Below, in pieces: positions 26,641-42,420 of a stretch of DNA of 61,148 bases; within the stretch, counting starts at the first letter, position 1; each line of letters begins with the position of its first letter. The notes beneath the pieces were generated by a model that saw only the letters and a list, made by a program, of their open reading frames with translations, made no database searches and was not told the DNA's origin. The stretch lies in NCBI RefSeq assembly GCF_000003605.2, contig NW_003144698.1, forward strand, positions 1 to 61,148. The letters run 5' to 3'. A program made the translations under genes and the position numbers. The DNA is from Saccoglossus kowalevskii. Taxonomy: Eukaryota > Hemichordata > Enteropneusta > Harrimaniidae.

Positions 26641-29189
26641 CCTGTGTTTTAATGGTCTACCCCTAAATCAGTCTATTCATATCTATATTTATATGGATAA
26701 TACCAAAGAGGCATGGGAATGTCATGGGAATGACAATAATCACCTCCCTGTGTTTTAATGGTCTACCCCTAAATCAGTCTATTCATATCTATATTTATAT
26801 GGATAATACCAAAGAGGCATGGGTATGTCATGGGAATGACAATAATCACCTCCCTGTGTTTTAATGGTCTGCCCCTAAATCAGTCTATTCTTATCTATAT
26901 GTATATGGATAATACCAAAGAGGCATGGGAATGTCATGGGAATGACAATAATCACCTCCCTGTGTTTTAATGGTCTACCCCTAAATCAGTCTATTCATAT
27001 CTATATTTATATGGATAATACCAAAGAGGCATGGGAATGTCATGGGAATGACAATAATCACCTCCCTGTGTTTTAATGGTCTACCCCTAAATCAGTCTAT
27101 TCATATCTATATTTATATGGATAATACCAAAGAGGCATGGGAATGTCATGGGAATGACAATAATCACCTCCCTGTGTTTTAATGGTCTACCCCTAAATCA
27201 GTCTATTCATATCTATATTTATATGGATAATACCAAAGAGGCATGGGAATGTCATGGGAATGACAATAATCACCTCCCTGTGTTCTAATGGTCTACCCCT
27301 AAATCAGTCTATTCATATCTATATTTATATGGATAATACCAAAGAGGCATGGGAATGTCATGGGAATGACAATAATCACCTCCCTGTGTTCTAATGGTCT
27401 ACCCCTAAATCAGTCTATTCATATCTATATTTATATGGATAATACCAAAGAGGCATGGGTATGTCATGGGAATGACAATAATCACCTCCCTGTGTTTTAA
27501 TGGTCTACCCCTAAATCAGTCTATTCATATCTATATTTATATGGATAATACCAAAGAGGCATGGGAATGTCATGGGAATGACAATAATCACCTCCCTGTG
27601 TTTTAATGGTCTACCCCTAAATCAGTCTATTCATATCTATATTTATATGGATAATACCAAAGAGGCATGGGAATGTCATGGGAATGACAATAATCACCTC
27701 CCTGTGTTCTAATGGTCTACCCCTAAATCAGTCTATTCTTATCTATATTTATATGGATAATACCAAAGAGGCATGGGAATGTCATGGGAATGACAATAAT
27801 CACCTCCCTGTGTTTTAATGGTCTACCCCTAAATCAGTCTATTCATATCTATATTTATATGGATAAGACCATAGAGGCATGGGAATGTCATGGGAATGAC
27901 AATAATCACCTCCCTGTGTTTTAATGGTCTACCCTAAATCAGTCTATTCATATCTATATTTATATGGATAATACCATAGAGGCATGGGTATGTCATGGGA
28001 ATGACAATAATCACCTCCCTGTGTTCTAATGGTCTACCCCTAAATCAGTCTATTCATATCTATATTTATATGGATAATACCACAGAGGCATGGGTATGTC
28101 ATGGGAATGACAATAATCACCTCCCTGTGTTTTAATGGTCTACCCCTAAATCAGTCTATTCATATCTATATTTATATGGATAATACCAAAGAGGCATGGG
28201 AATGTCATGGGAATGACAATAATCACCTCCCTGTGTTTTAATGGTCTACCCCTAAATCAGTCTATTCATATCTATATTTATATGGATAATACCATAGAGG
28301 CATGGGAATGTCATGGGAATGACAATAATCACCTCCCTGTGTTCTAATGGTCTACCCCTAAATCAGTCTATTCATATCTATATTTATATGGATAAGACCA
28401 TAGAGGCATGGGAATGTCATGGGAATGACAATAATCACCTCACTGTGTTTTAATGGTCTACCCCTAAATCAGTCTATTCATATCTATATTTATATGGATA
28501 ATACCATAGAGGCATGGGAATGTCATGGGAATGACAATAATCACCTCCCTGTGTTTTAATGGTCTACCCCTAAATCAGTCTATTCATATCTATATTTATA
28601 TGGATAATACCATAGAGGCATGGGTATGTCATGGGAATGACAATAATCACCTCCCTGTGTTTTAATGGTCTACCCCTAAATCAGTCTATTCATATCTATA
28701 TTTATATGGATAATACCATAGAGGCATGGGAATGTCATGGGAATGACAATAATCACCTCCCTGTGTTCTAATGGTCTACTCCTAAATCAGTCTATTCATA
28801 TCTATATTTATATGGATAATACCAAAGAGGCATGGGAATGTCATGGGAATGACAATAATCACCTCCCTGTGTTTTAATGGTCTACCCCTAAATCAGTCTA
28901 TTCATATCTATATTTATATGGATAATACCACAGAGGCATGGGAATGTCATGGGAATGACAATAATCACCTCCCTGTGTTCTAATGGTCTACCCCTAAATC
29001 AGTCTATTCATATCTATATTCATATGGATAATACCATAGAGGCATGGGTATGTCATGGGAATGACAATAATCACCTCCCTGTGTTCTAATGGTCTACCCC
29101 GAAATCAGTCTATTCATATCTATATTTATATGGATAATACCATAGAGGCATGGGAATATCATGGGAATGACAATAATCACCTCCCTGTG

Positions 29190-29475
29190 TTTTAATGGTC
29201 TACCCCGAAATCAGTCTATTCATATCTATATTTATATGGATAATACCATAGAGGCATGGGAATGTCATGGGAATGACAATAATCACCTCCCTGTGTTCTA
29301 ATGGTCTACCCCTAAATCAGTCTATTCTTATATATATTTATATGGATAATACCACAGAGGCATTGGTATGTCATGGGAATGACAATAATCACCTCCCTGT
29401 GTTCTAATGGTCTACCCCTAAATCTGTCTATTCATATCTATATTTATATGGATAATACCATAGAGGCATGGGTAT
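29190..29475 (+). repeat. Higher-order block E, copy 1
   Basis: ACCCCGAAATCAG, then TTCTTATATATA, GGCATTGGTATG and AAATCTGTCTATTC. The series recurs at 52817-53095 with an offset of 23,627 bp, checked at two markers. Confidence 0.8.
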
Positions 29476-29944
29476 GTCATGGGAATGACAATAATCACCT
29501 CCCTGTGTTTTAATGGTCTACCCCTAAACCAGTCTATTCATATCTATATTTATATGGATAATACCATAGAGGCATGGGAATGTCATGGGAATGACAATAA
29601 TCACCTCCCTGTGTTCTAATGGTCTACCCCTAAATCAGTCTATTCATATCTATATTTATATGGATAATACCACAGAGGCATGGGAATGTCATGGGAATGA
29701 CAATAATCACCTCCCTGTGTTCTAATGGTCTACCCCTAAATCAGTCTATTCATATCTATATTTATATGGATAATACCAAAGAGGCATTGGAATGTCATGG
29801 GAATGACAATAATCACCTCCCTGTGTTTTAATGGTCTACCCCTAAATCAGTCTATTCATATCTATATTTATATGGATAATACCATAGAGGCATGGGAATG
29901 TCATGGGAATGACAATAATCACCTCCCTGTGTTCTAATGGTCTA

Positions 29945-30515
29945 CCCCTAAATCAGTCTATTCATATCTATATTTATATGGATAATACCAAAGAGGCATG
30001 GGAATATCATGGGAATGACAATAATCACCTCCCTGTGTTCTAATGGTCTACCCCTAAATCAGTCTATTCATATCTATATTTATATGGATAATACCAAAGA
30101 GGCATGGGAATGTCATGGGAATGACAATAATCACCTCCCTATGTTTTAATGGTCTACCTCTAAACCAGTCTATTCATATCTATATTTATATGGATAATAC
30201 CAAAGAAGCATGGGTATGTCATGGGAATGACAATAATCACCTCCCTATGTTTTAATGGTCTACCCCTAAATCAGTCTATTCATATCTATATTTATATGGA
30301 TAATACCAAAGAGGCATGGGAATGTCATGGGAATGACAATAATCACCTCCCTATGTTTTAATGGTCTACCCCTAAATCAGTCTATTCATATCTATATTTA
30401 TATGGATAATACCAAAGAGGCATGGGAATATCATGGGAATGACAATAATCAGCTCACTGTGTTCTAATGGTCTACCCCTAAATCAGTCTATTCATATCTA
30501 TATTTATATGGATAA
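29945..30515 (+). repeat. Higher-order block B, copy 1
   Basis: The marker series is GGGAATATC, CCTATGTTTTAATGG with TCTACCTCTAAACCAG, AAAGAAGCATGGG, two more CCTATG monomers, GGGAATATC and AATCAGCTCACTG. The identical series lies at about 43830-44400, offset 13,885 bp (131 monomers minus 1 nt). Confidence 0.85.
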
Positions 30516-30999
30516 TACCATAGAGGCATGGGTATGTCATGGGAATGACAATAATCACCTCCCTGTGTTTTAATGGTCTACCCCTAAACCAGTCTATTCA
30601 TATCTATATTTATATGGATAATACCATAGAGGCATGGGAATGTCATGGGAATGACAATAATCACCTCCCTGTGTTCTAATGGTCTACCCCTAAATCAGTC
30701 TATTCATATCTATATTTATATGGATAATACCACAGAGGCATGGGAATGTCATGGGAATGACAATAATCACCTCCCTGTGTTCTAATGGTCTACCCCTAAA
30801 TCAGTCTATTCATATCTATATTTATATGGATAATACCACAGAGGCATGGGAATGTCATGGGAATGACAATAATCACCTCCCTGTGTTCTAATGGTCTACC
30901 CCTAAATCAGTCTATTCATATCTATATTTATATGGATAATACCACAGAGGCATGGGAATGTCATGGGAATGACAATAATCACCTCCCTATGTTTTAATG

Positions 31000-31620
31000 G
31001 TCTACCCCTAAATCAGTCTATTCATATCTATATTTATATGGATAATACCAAAGAGGCATGGGAATGTCATGGGAATAACAATAATCACCTCCCTGTGTTT
31101 TAATGGTCTACCCCTAAACCAGTCTATGCATATCTATATTTATATGGATAATACCATAGAGGCATGGGAATGTCATGGGAATGACAATAATCACCTCCCT
31201 GTGTTCTAATGGTCTACCCCTAAATCAGTCTATTCATATCTATATTTATATGGATAATACCACAGAGGCATGGGAATGTCATGGGAATGACAATAATCAC
31301 CTCCCTGTGTTCTAATGGTCTACCCCTAAATCAGTCTATTCATATCTATATTTATATGGATAATACCACAGAGGCATGGGAATGTCATGGGAATGACAAT
31401 AATCACCTCCCTGTGTTCTAATGGTCTACCCCTAAATCAGTCTATTCATATCTATATTTATATGGATAATACCACAGAGGCATGGGAATGTCATGGGAAT
31501 GACAATAATCACCTCCCTGTGTTCTAATGGTCTACCCCTAAATCAGTCTATTCATATCTATATTTATATGGATAATACCACAGAGGCATGGGAATGTCAT
31601 GGGAATGACAATAATCACCT
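31000..31620 (+). repeat. Higher-order block C, copy 1
   Basis: GGGAATAACAAT, then AAACCAGTCTATGCATATC, one CCATAGAG unit and a run of CCACAGAG units. The same order is at about 40327-40947, offset 9,327 bp (88 monomers minus 1 nt). Confidence 0.8.
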
Positions 31621-31654
31621 CCCTGTGTTTTAATGGTCTACCCCTAAATCAGTC

Positions 31655-31705
31655 TATTCATAATCTAGATTTATATGATTAATGCCAAAGAGGCATGGAA
31701 TGTCA
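31655..31705. other. Indel cluster 4
   Basis: CATAATCTAGATTTATATGA, then TTAATGCC and GGCATGGAATG. A CATATCTAGATTTATATGG/ATAATGCC monomer at about 31.98-32.00 kb shares the CTAGATT and AATGCC substitutions, so only part of the cluster is error-like. Confidence 0.55.
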
Positions 31706-33574
31706 TGGGAATGACAATAATCACCTCACTGTGTTTTAATGGTCTACCCCTAAATCAGTCTATTCATATCTATATTTATATGGATAATACCAAAGAGGCA
31801 TGGGAATGTCATGGGAATGACAATAATCACCTCCCTGTGTTTTAATGGTCTACCCCTAAATCAGTCTATTCATATCTGTATTTATATGGATAATACCACA
31901 GAGGCATGGGAATATCATGGGAATGACAATAATCACCTCCCTGTGTTTTAATGGTCTACCCCTAAATCAGTCTATTCATATCTAGATTTATATGGATAAT
32001 GCCAAAGAGGCATGGGAATGTCATGGGAATGACAATAATCACCTCCCTGTGTTTTAATGGTCTACCCCTAAATCAGTCTATTCATATCTATATTTATATG
32101 GATAATACCAAAGAGGCATGGGAATGTCATGGGAATGACAATAATCACCTCCCTGTGTTTTAATGGTCTACCCCTAAATCAGTCTATTCATATCTATATT
32201 TATATGGATAATACCACAGAGGCATGGGAATGTCATGGGAATGACAATAATCACCTCCCTGTGTTTTAATGGTCTACCCCTAAATCAGTCTATTCATATC
32301 TATATTTATATGGATAATACCACAGAGGCATGGGAATGTCATGGGAATGACAATAATCACCTCCCTGTGTTTTAATGGTCTACCCCTAAATCAGTCTATT
32401 CATATCTATATTTATATGGATAATACCATAGAGGCATGGGTATGTCATGGGAATGACAATAATCACCTCCCTGTGTTCTAATGGTCTACCCCTAAATCAG
32501 TCTATTCATATCTATATTTATATGGATAATACCATAGAGGCATGGGAATGTCATGGGAATGACAATAATCACCTCCCTGTGTTCTAATGGTCTACCCCTA
32601 AATCAGTCTATTCATATCTATATTTATATGGATAATACCATAGAGGCACGGGAATGTCATGGGAATGACAATAATCACCTCCCTGTGTTTTAATGGTCTA
32701 CCCCTAAATCAGTCTATTCATATCTATATTTATATGGATAATACCATAGAAGCATGGGAATGTCATGGGAATGACAATAATCACCTCCCTGTGTTTTAAT
32801 GGTCTACCCCTAAATCAGTCTATTCATATCTATATTTATATGGATAATACCACAGAGGCATGGGAATGTCATGGGAATGACAATAATCACCTCCCTGTGT
32901 TTTAATGGTCTACCCCTAAATCAGTCTATTCATATCTATATTTATATGGATAATACCACAGAGGCATGGGAATATCATGGGAATGACAATAATCACCTCC
33001 CTGTGTTTTAATGGTCTACCCCTAAATCAGTCTATTCATATCTATATTTATATGGATAATACCAAAGAGGCATGGGAATGTCATGGGAATGACAATAATC
33101 ACCTCCCTGTGTTTTAATGGTCTACCCCTAAATCAGTCTATTCATATCTATATTTATAAGGATAATACCAAAGAGGCATGGGAATGTCATGGGAATGACA
33201 ATAATCACCTCCCTGTGTTCTAATGGTCTACCCCTAAATCAGTCTATTCATATCTATATTTATATGGATAATACCAAAGAGGCATGGGAATATCATGGGA
33301 ATGACAATAATCACCTCCCTGTGTTTTAATGGTCTACCCCTAAATCAGTCTATTCATATCTATATTTATATGGATAATACCATAAAGGCATGGGAATGTC
33401 ATGGGAATGACAATAATCACCTCCCTGTGTTCTAATGGTCTACCCCTAAATCAGTCTATTCATATCTATATTTATATGGATAATACCAAAGAGGCATGGG
33501 AATGTCATGGGAATGACAATAATCACCTCCCTGTGTTTTAATGGTCTACCCCTAAATCAGTCTATTCATATCTA

Positions 33575-34150
33575 TATTTATATGGATAATACCACAGAGG
33601 CATGGGAATGTCATGGGAATGACAATAATCACCTCCCTGTGTTCTAATGGTCTACCCCTAAATCAGTCTATTCATATCTATATTCATATGGATAATACCA
33701 TAGAGGCATGGGAATGACATGTGAATGACAATAATCACCTCCCTGTGTTTTAATGGTCTACCCCTAAATCAGTCTATTCTTATCTATATTTATATGGATA
33801 ATACCATAGAGGCATGGGAATGTCATGGGAATGACAATAATCACCTCCCTGTGTTTTAATGGTCTACCCCTAAATCAGTCTATTCTTATCTATATTTATA
33901 TGGATAATACCATAGAGGCATGGGAATGTCATGGGAATGACAATAATCACCTCCCTGTGTTTTAATGGTCTACCCCTAAATCAGTCTATTCTTATCTATA
34001 TTTATATGGATAATACCATAGAGGCATGGGAATGTCATGGGAATGACAATAATCACCTCCCTGTGTTCTAATGGTCTACCCCTAAATCAGTCTATTCATA
34101 TCTATATTTATATGGATAAGACCATAGAGGCATGGGAATGTCATGGGAAT
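33575..34150 (+). repeat. Isolated partial copy of the 7-mer unit
   Basis: TCATATGG at 33684 and ATAAGACC at 34116 are 432 bp apart, exactly as in 51381-51813. The monomers between show the same three TTCTTATC units and GACATGTGAATG. It lies about 17.7 kb from the tandem 7-mer. Confidence 0.8.
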
Positions 34151-36077
34151 GACAATAATCACCTCCCTGTGTTTTAATGGTCTACCCCTAAATCAGTCTA
34201 TTCATATCTATATTTATATGGATAATACCACAGAGGCATGGGAATGTCATGGGAATGACAATAATCACCTCCCTGTGTTCTAATGGTCTACCCCTAAACC
34301 AGTCTATTCATATCTATATTTATATGGATAATACCATAGAGGCATGGGAATGTCATGGGAATGACAATAATCACCTCCCTGTGTTTTAATGGTCTACCCC
34401 TAAATCAGTCTATTCATATCTATATTTATATGGATAAGACCATAGAGGCATGGGAATGTCATGGGAATGACAATAATCACCTCCCTGTGTTTTAATGGTC
34501 TACCCCTAAATCAGTCTATTCATATCTATATTTATATGGATAATACCATAGAGGCATGGGTATGTCATGGGAATGACAATAATCACCTCCCTGTGTTTTA
34601 ATGGTCTACCCCTAAATCAGTCTATTCATATCTATATTTATATGGATAAGACCATAGAGGCATGGGAATGTCATGGGAATGACAATAATCACCTCCCTGT
34701 GTTTTAATGGTCTACCCCTAAATCAGTCTATTCATATCTATATTTATATGGATAAGACCATAGAGGCATGGGAATGTCATGGGAATGACAATAATCACCT
34801 CCCTGTGTTCTAATGGTCTACCCCTAAACCAGTCTATTCATATCTATATTTATATGGATAATACCATAGAGGCATGGGAATGTCATGGGAATGACAATAA
34901 TCACCTCCCTGTGTTCTAATGGTCTACCCCTAAATCAGTCTATTCATATCTATATTTATATGGATAATACCAAAGAGGCATGGGAATGTCATGGGAATGA
35001 CAATAATCACCTCCCTGTGTTTTAATGGTCTACCCCTAAATCAGTCTATTCTTATCTATATTTATATGGATAATACCATAGAGGCATGGGTATGTCATGG
35101 GAATGACAATAATCACCTCCCTGTGTTCTAATGGTCTACCCCTAAATCAGTCTATTCATATCTATATTTATATGGATAATACCACAGAGGCATGGGAATG
35201 TCATGTAAATGACAATAATCACCTCCCTGTGTTCTAATGGTCTACCCCTAAATCAGTCTATTCATATCTATATTTATATGGATAATACCACAGAGGCATG
35301 GGAATGTCATGGGAATGACAATAATCACCTCCCTGTGTTCTAATGGTCTACCCCTAAATCAGTCTATTCATATCTATATTTATATGGATAATACCAAAGA
35401 GGCATGGGAATGTCATGGGAATGACAATAATCACCTCCCTGTGTTTTAATGGTCTACCCCTAAATCAGTCTATTCATATCTATATTTATATGGATAATAC
35501 CACAGAGGCATGGGTATGTCATGGGAATGACAATAATCACCTCCCTGTGTTCTAATGGTCTACCCCTAAATCAGTCTATTCATATCTATATTTATATGGA
35601 TAATACCACAGAGGCATGGGAATGTCATGGGAATGACAATAATCACCTCCCTGTGTTTTAATGGTCTACCCCTAAATCAGTCTATTCATATCTATATTTA
35701 TATGGATAATACCAAAGAGGCATGGGTATGTCATGGGAATGACAATAATCACCTCCCTGTGTTCTAATGGTCTACCCCTAAATCAGTCTATTCATATCTA
35801 TATTTATATGGATAATACCATAGAGGCATGGGTATGTCATGGGAATGACAATAATCACCTCCCTGTGTTCTAATGGTCTACCCCTAAATCAGTCTCTTCA
35901 TATCTATATTTATATGGATAATACCATAGAAGCATGGGAATGTCATGGGAATGACAATAATCACCTCCCTGTGTTCTAATGGTCTACCCCTAAATCAGTC
36001 TATTCATATCTATATTTATATGGATAATACCAAAGAGGCATGGGAATGTCATGGGAATGACAATAATCACCTCCCTG

Positions 36078-36100
36078 TGTTCTATGGTCTACCCCTTAAA
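36078..36100. other. Paired indel (one base lost, one gained)
   Basis: GTTCTATGGTCTACCCCTTAAATC has lost one A and gained one T within about 16 bases. Confidence 0.6.
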
Positions 36101-36506
36101 TCAGTCTATTCATATCTATATTTATATGGATAATACCAAAGAGGCATGGGAATGTCATGGGAATAACAATAATCACCTCCATGTGTTCTAATGGTCTACC
36201 CCTAAATCAGTCTATTCTTATCTATATTTATATGGATAATACCATAGAGGCATGGGAATGTCATGGGAATGACAATAATCACCTCCCTGTGTTTTAATGG
36301 TCTACCCCTAAATCAGTCTATTAATATCTATATTTATATGGATAATACCATAGAGGCATGGGAATGTCATGGGAATGACAATAATCACCTCACTGTGTTC
36401 TAATGGTCTACCCCTAAATCAGTCTATTCATATCTATATTTATATGGATAATACCAAAGAGGCATGGGAATGTCATGGGAATGACAATAATCACCTCCCT
36501 GTGTTT

Positions 36507-37702
36507 TAATGGTCTACCCCTAAATCAGTCTATTCATATCTATATTTATATGGATAATACCAAAGAGGCATGGGAATGTCATGGGAATGACAATAATCAC
36601 CTCCCTGTGTTCTAATGGTCTACCCCTAAATCAGTCTATTAATATCTATATTTATATGGATAATTCCAAAGAGGCATGGGAATGTCATGGGAATGACAAT
36701 AATCACCTCCCTGTGTTTTAATGGTCTACCCCTAAATCAGTCTATTCATATCTATATTTATATGGATAATACCATAGAGGCATGGGTATGTCATGGGAAT
36801 GACAATAATCACCTCCCTGTGTTCTAATGGTCTGCCCCTAAATCAGTCTATTCATATCTATATTTATATGGATAATACCAAAGAGGCATGGGAATGTCAT
36901 GGGAATGACAATAATCACCTCCCTGTGTTCTAATGGTCTGCCCCTAAATCAGTCTATTCATATCTATATTTATATGGATAATACCATAGAGGCATGGGTA
37001 TGTCATGGGAATGACAATAATCACCTCCCTGTGTTTTAATGGTCTACCCCTAAATCAGTCTATTCATATCTATATTTATATGGATAATACCATAGAGGCA
37101 TGGGAATGTCATGGGAATGACAGTAATCACCTCCCTGTGTTCTAATGGTCTACCCCTAAATCAGTCTATTCATATCTATATTTATATGGATAATACCAAA
37201 GAGGCATGGGAATGTCATGGGAATGACAATAATCACCTCCCTGTGTTCTAATGGTCTACCCCTAAATCAGTCTATTCATATCTATATTTATATGGATAAT
37301 TCCAAAGAGGCATGGGAATGTCATGGGAATGACAATAATCAACTCCCTGTGTTTTAATGGTCTACCCCTAAATCAGTCTATTCATATCTATATTTATATG
37401 GATAATACCATAGAGGCATGGGTATGTCATGGGAATGACAATAATCACCTCCCTGTGTTCTAATGGTCTGCCCCTAAATCAGTCTATTCATATCTATATT
37501 TATATGGATAATACCAAAGAGGCATGGGAATGTCATGGGAATGACAATAATCACCTCCCTGTGTTCTAATGGTCTACCCCTAAATCAGTCTATTCTTATC
37601 TATATTTATATGGATAATACCACAGAGGCATGGGAATGTCATGGGAATGACAGTAATCACCTCCCTGTGTTCTAATGGTCTACCCCTAAATCAGTCTATT
37701 CA
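36507..37702 (+). repeat. Higher-order block A, copy 2
   Basis: Same marker order as 1815-3010. One private difference is AATCAACTCC at about 37336-37345, where copy 1 has AATCACCTCC. That private base is shared with the partial copy at the right edge of the window, so copies 2 and 3 are closer to each other than to copy 1. Confidence 0.85.
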
Positions 37703-40326
37703 TATCTATATTTATATGGGTAATACCACAGAGGCATGGGAATGTCATGGGAATGACAATAATCACCTCCCTATGTTTTAATGGTCTACCCCTAAATCAG
37801 TCTATTCATATCTATATTTATATGGATAATACCATAGAGGCATGGGAATGTCATGGGAATGACAATAATCACCTCCCTGTGTTCTAATGGTCTATCCCTA
37901 AATTAGTCTATTCATATCTATATTTATATGGATAATACCATAGAGGCATGGGTATGTCATGGGAATGACAATAATCACCTCCCTGTGTTCTAATGGTCTA
38001 CCCCTAAATCAGTCTATTCATATCTATATTCATATGGATAATACCATAGAGGCATGGGAATGTCATGGGAATGACAATAATCACCTCCCTGTGTTTTAAT
38101 GGTCTACCCCTAAATCAGTCTATTCATATCTATATTTATATGGATAATACCATAGAGGCATGGGAATGTCATGGGAATGACAATAATCACCTCCCTGTGT
38201 TTTAATGGTCTACCCCTAAATCAGTCTATTCATATCTATATTTATATGGATAATACCACAGAGGCATGGGTATGTCATGGGAATGACAATAATCACCTCC
38301 CTGTGTTCTAATAGTCTACCCCTAAATCAGTCTATTCATATCTATATTTATATGGATAATACCAAAGAGGCATGGGAATGTCATGGGAATGACAATAATC
38401 ACCTCCCTGTGTTTTAATGGTCTACCCCTAAATCAGTCTATTCATATCTATATTTATAAGGATAATACCATAGAGGCATGGGAATGTCATGGGAATGACA
38501 ATAATCACCTCCCTGTGTTTTAATGGTCTACCCCTAAATCAGTCTATTCATATCTATATTTATAAGGATAATACCATAGAGGCATGGGAATGTCATGGGA
38601 ATGACAATAATCACCTCCCTGTGTTTTAATGGTCTACCCCTAAATCAGTCTATTCATATCTATATTTATAAGGATAATACCATAGAGGCATGGGAATGTC
38701 ATGGGAATGACAATAATCACCTCCCTGTGTTCTAATGGTCTACCCCTAAACCAGTCTATTCATATCTATATTTATATGGATAATACCAAAGAGGCATGGG
38801 AATGTCATGGGAATGACAATAATCACCTCCCTGTGTTTTAATGGTCTACCCCTAAATCAGTCTATTTTATCTATATTTATATGGATAATACCATAGAGGC
38901 ATGGGTATGTCATGGGAATGACAATAATCACCTCCCTGTGTTCTAATGGTCTACCCCTAAATCAGTCTATTCATATCTATATTTATATGGATAATACCAT
39001 AGAGGCATGGGAATGTCATGGGAATGACAATAATCACCTCCCTGTGTTTTAATGGTCTACCCCTAAATCAGTCTATTCATATCTATATTTATATGGATAA
39101 TACCACAGAGGCATGGGAATGTCATGGGAATGACAATAATCACCTCCCTGTGTTTTAATGGTCTACCCCTAAATCAGTCTATTCATATCTATATTTATAT
39201 GGATAATACCAAAGAGGCATGGGAATGTCATGGGAATGACAATAATCACCTCCCTGTGTTCTAATGGTCTACCCCTAAATCAGTCTATTCATATCTATAT
39301 TTATATGGATAATACCAAAGAGGCATGGGAATGTCATGGGAATGACAATAATCACCTCCCTGTGTTTTAATGGTCTACCCTTAAATCAGTCCATTCATAT
39401 CTATATTTATATGGATAATACCATAGAGGCATGGGAATATCATGGGAATAACAATAATCACCTCCCTGTGTTTTAATGGTCTACCCCTAAATCAGTCTAT
39501 TCATATCTATATTTATATGGATAATACCATAGAGGCATGGGAATGTCATGGGAATGACAATAATCACCTCCCTGTGTTCTAATGGTCTACCCCTAAATCA
39601 GTCTATTCATATCTATATTTATATGGATAATACCATAGAGGCATGGGAATGTCATGGGAATGACAATAATCACCTCCCTCTGTTTTAATGGTCTACCCCT
39701 AAACCAGTCTATTCTTATCTATATTTATATGGATAATACCATAGAGGCATGGGAATGTCATGGGAATGACAATAATCACCTCCCTATGTTTTAATGGTCT
39801 ACCCCTAAATCAGTCTATTCATATCTATATTTATATGGATAATACCATAGAGGCATGGGTATGTCATGGGAATGACAATAATCACCTCCCTGTGTTCTAA
39901 TGGTCTACCCCTAAATCAGTCTATTCATATCTATATTTATATGGATAATACCAAAGAGGCATGGGAATGTCATGGGAATGACAATAATCACCTCCCTGTG
40001 TTTTAATGGTCTACCCCTAAATCAGTTTATTCATATCTATATTTATATGGATAATACCAAAGAGGCATGGGAATGTCATGGGAATGACAATAATCACCTC
40101 CCTGTGTTCTAATGGTCTACCCCTAAATCAGTCTATTCATATCTATATTTATATGGATAATACCAAAGAGGCATGGGAATGTCATGGGAAAGACAATAAT
40201 CACCTCCCTGTGTTCTAATGGTCTACCCCTAAATCAGTCTATTCATATCTATATTTATATGGATAATACCACAGAGGCATGGGAATGTCATGGGAATGAC
40301 AATAATCACCTCCCTGTGTTCTAATG

Positions 40327-40947
40327 GTCTACCCCTAAATCAGTCTATTCATATCTATATTTATATGGATAATACCAAAGAGGCATGGGAATGTCATGGG
40401 AATAACAATAATCACCTCCCTGTGTTTTAATGGTCTACCCCTAAACCAGTCTATGCATATCTATATTTATATGGATAATACCATAGAGGCATGGGAATGT
40501 CATGGGAATGACAATAATCACCTCCCTGTGTTCTAATGGTCTACCCCTAAATCAGTCTATTCATATCTATATTTATATGGATAATACCACAGAGGCATGG
40601 GAATGTCATGGGAATGACAATAATCACCTCCCTGTGTTCTAATGGTCTACCCCTAAATCAGTCTATTCATATCTATATTTATATGGATAATACCACAGAG
40701 GCATGGGAATGTCATGGGAATGACAATAATCACCTCCCTGTGTTCTAATGGTCTACCCCTAAATCAGTCTATTCATATCTATATTTATATGGATAATACC
40801 ACAGAGGCATGGGAATGTCATGGGAATGACAATAATCACCTCCCTGTGTTCTAATGGTCTACCCCTAAATCAGTCTATTCATATCTATATTTATATGGAT
40901 AATACCACAGAGGCATGGGAATGTCATGGGAATGACAATAATCACCT
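40327..40947 (+). repeat. Higher-order block C, copy 2
   Basis: Repeats the GGGAATAAC, CTATGCATATC and CCACAGAG-run markers of 31000-31620. The last monomer ends CCTATG rather than CCTGTG, marking where the shared block stops. Confidence 0.8.
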
Positions 40948-41989
40948 CCCTATGTTTTAATGGTCTACCCCTAAATCAGTCTATTCATATCTATATTTAT
41001 ATGGATAATACCAAAGAGGCATGGGAATGTCATAGGAATAACAATAATCACCTCCCTGTGTTTTAATGGTCTACCCCTAAACCAGTCTATTCATATCTAT
41101 ATTTATATGGATAATACCATAGAGGCATGGGAATGTCATGGGAATGACAATAATCACCTCCCTGTGTTCTAATGGTCTACCCCTAAATCAGTCTATTCAT
41201 ATCTATATTTATATGGATAATACCAAAGAGGCATGGGAATGTCATGGGAATGACAATAATCACCTCCCTGTGTTCTAATGGTCTACCCCTAAACCAGTCT
41301 ATTCATATCTATATTTATATGGATAATACCATAGAGGCATGGGTATGTCATGGGAATGACAATAATCACCTTCCTGTGTTCTAATGGTCTACCCCTAAAT
41401 CAGTCTATTCATATCTATATTTATAAGGATAATACCACAGAGGCATGGGAATGTTATGGGAATGACAATAATCACCTCCCTGTGTTTTAATGGTCTACCC
41501 CTAAATCAGTCTATTCATATCTATATTTATATGGATAATACCACAGAGGCATGGGTATGTCATGGGAATGACAATAATCACCTCCCTGTGTTCTAATGGT
41601 CTACCCCTAAACCAGTCTATTCATATCTATATTTATAAGGATAATACCAAAGAGGCATGGGAATGTCATGGGAATGACAATAATCACCTCCCTGTGTTCT
41701 AATGGTCTACCCCTAAATCAGTCTATTCATATCTATATTTATATGGATAATACCAAAGAGGCATGGGAATGTCATGGGAGTGACAATAATCACCTCCCTG
41801 TGTTCTAATGGTCTACCCCTAAATCAGTCTATTCATATCTATATTTATATGGATAATACCACAGAGGCATGGGAATGTCATGGGAATGACAATAATCACC
41901 TCCCTGTGTTCTAATGGTCTACCCCTAAATCAGTCTATTCATATCTATATTTATATGGATAATACCAAAGAGGCATGGGAATGTCATGG

Positions 41990-42420
41990 GAGTGACAATA
42001 ATCACCTCCCTGTGTTCTAATGGTCTACCCCTAAATCAGTCTATTCTTATCTATATTTATATGGATAATATCAAAGAGGCATGGGAATATCATGGGAATG
42101 ACAATAATCACCTCCCTGTGTTTTAATGGTCTACCCCTAAATCAGTCTATTCATATCTATATTTATATGGATAATACCACAGAGGCATGGGAATGTCATG
42201 GGAATGACAATAATCACCTCCCTGTGTTCTAATGGTCTACCCCTAAATCAGTCTATTCTTATCTATATTTATATGGATAATATCAAAGAGGCATGGGAAT
42301 ATCATGGGAATGACAATAATCACCTCCCTGTGTTTTAATGGTCTACCCCTAAATCAGTCTATTCATATCTATATTTATATGGATAATACCACAGAGGCAT
42401 GGGAATGTCATGGGAATGAC
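41990..42420 (+). repeat. Dimeric higher-order repeat (212 bp unit, 2 copies)
   Basis: A TTCTTATC monomer with ATATCAAAGAG and GGGAATATC alternates with a CCACAGAG monomer. The ATATCAAAG marker is seen at about 42068 and 42280, exactly two monomers apart. Confidence 0.75.
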
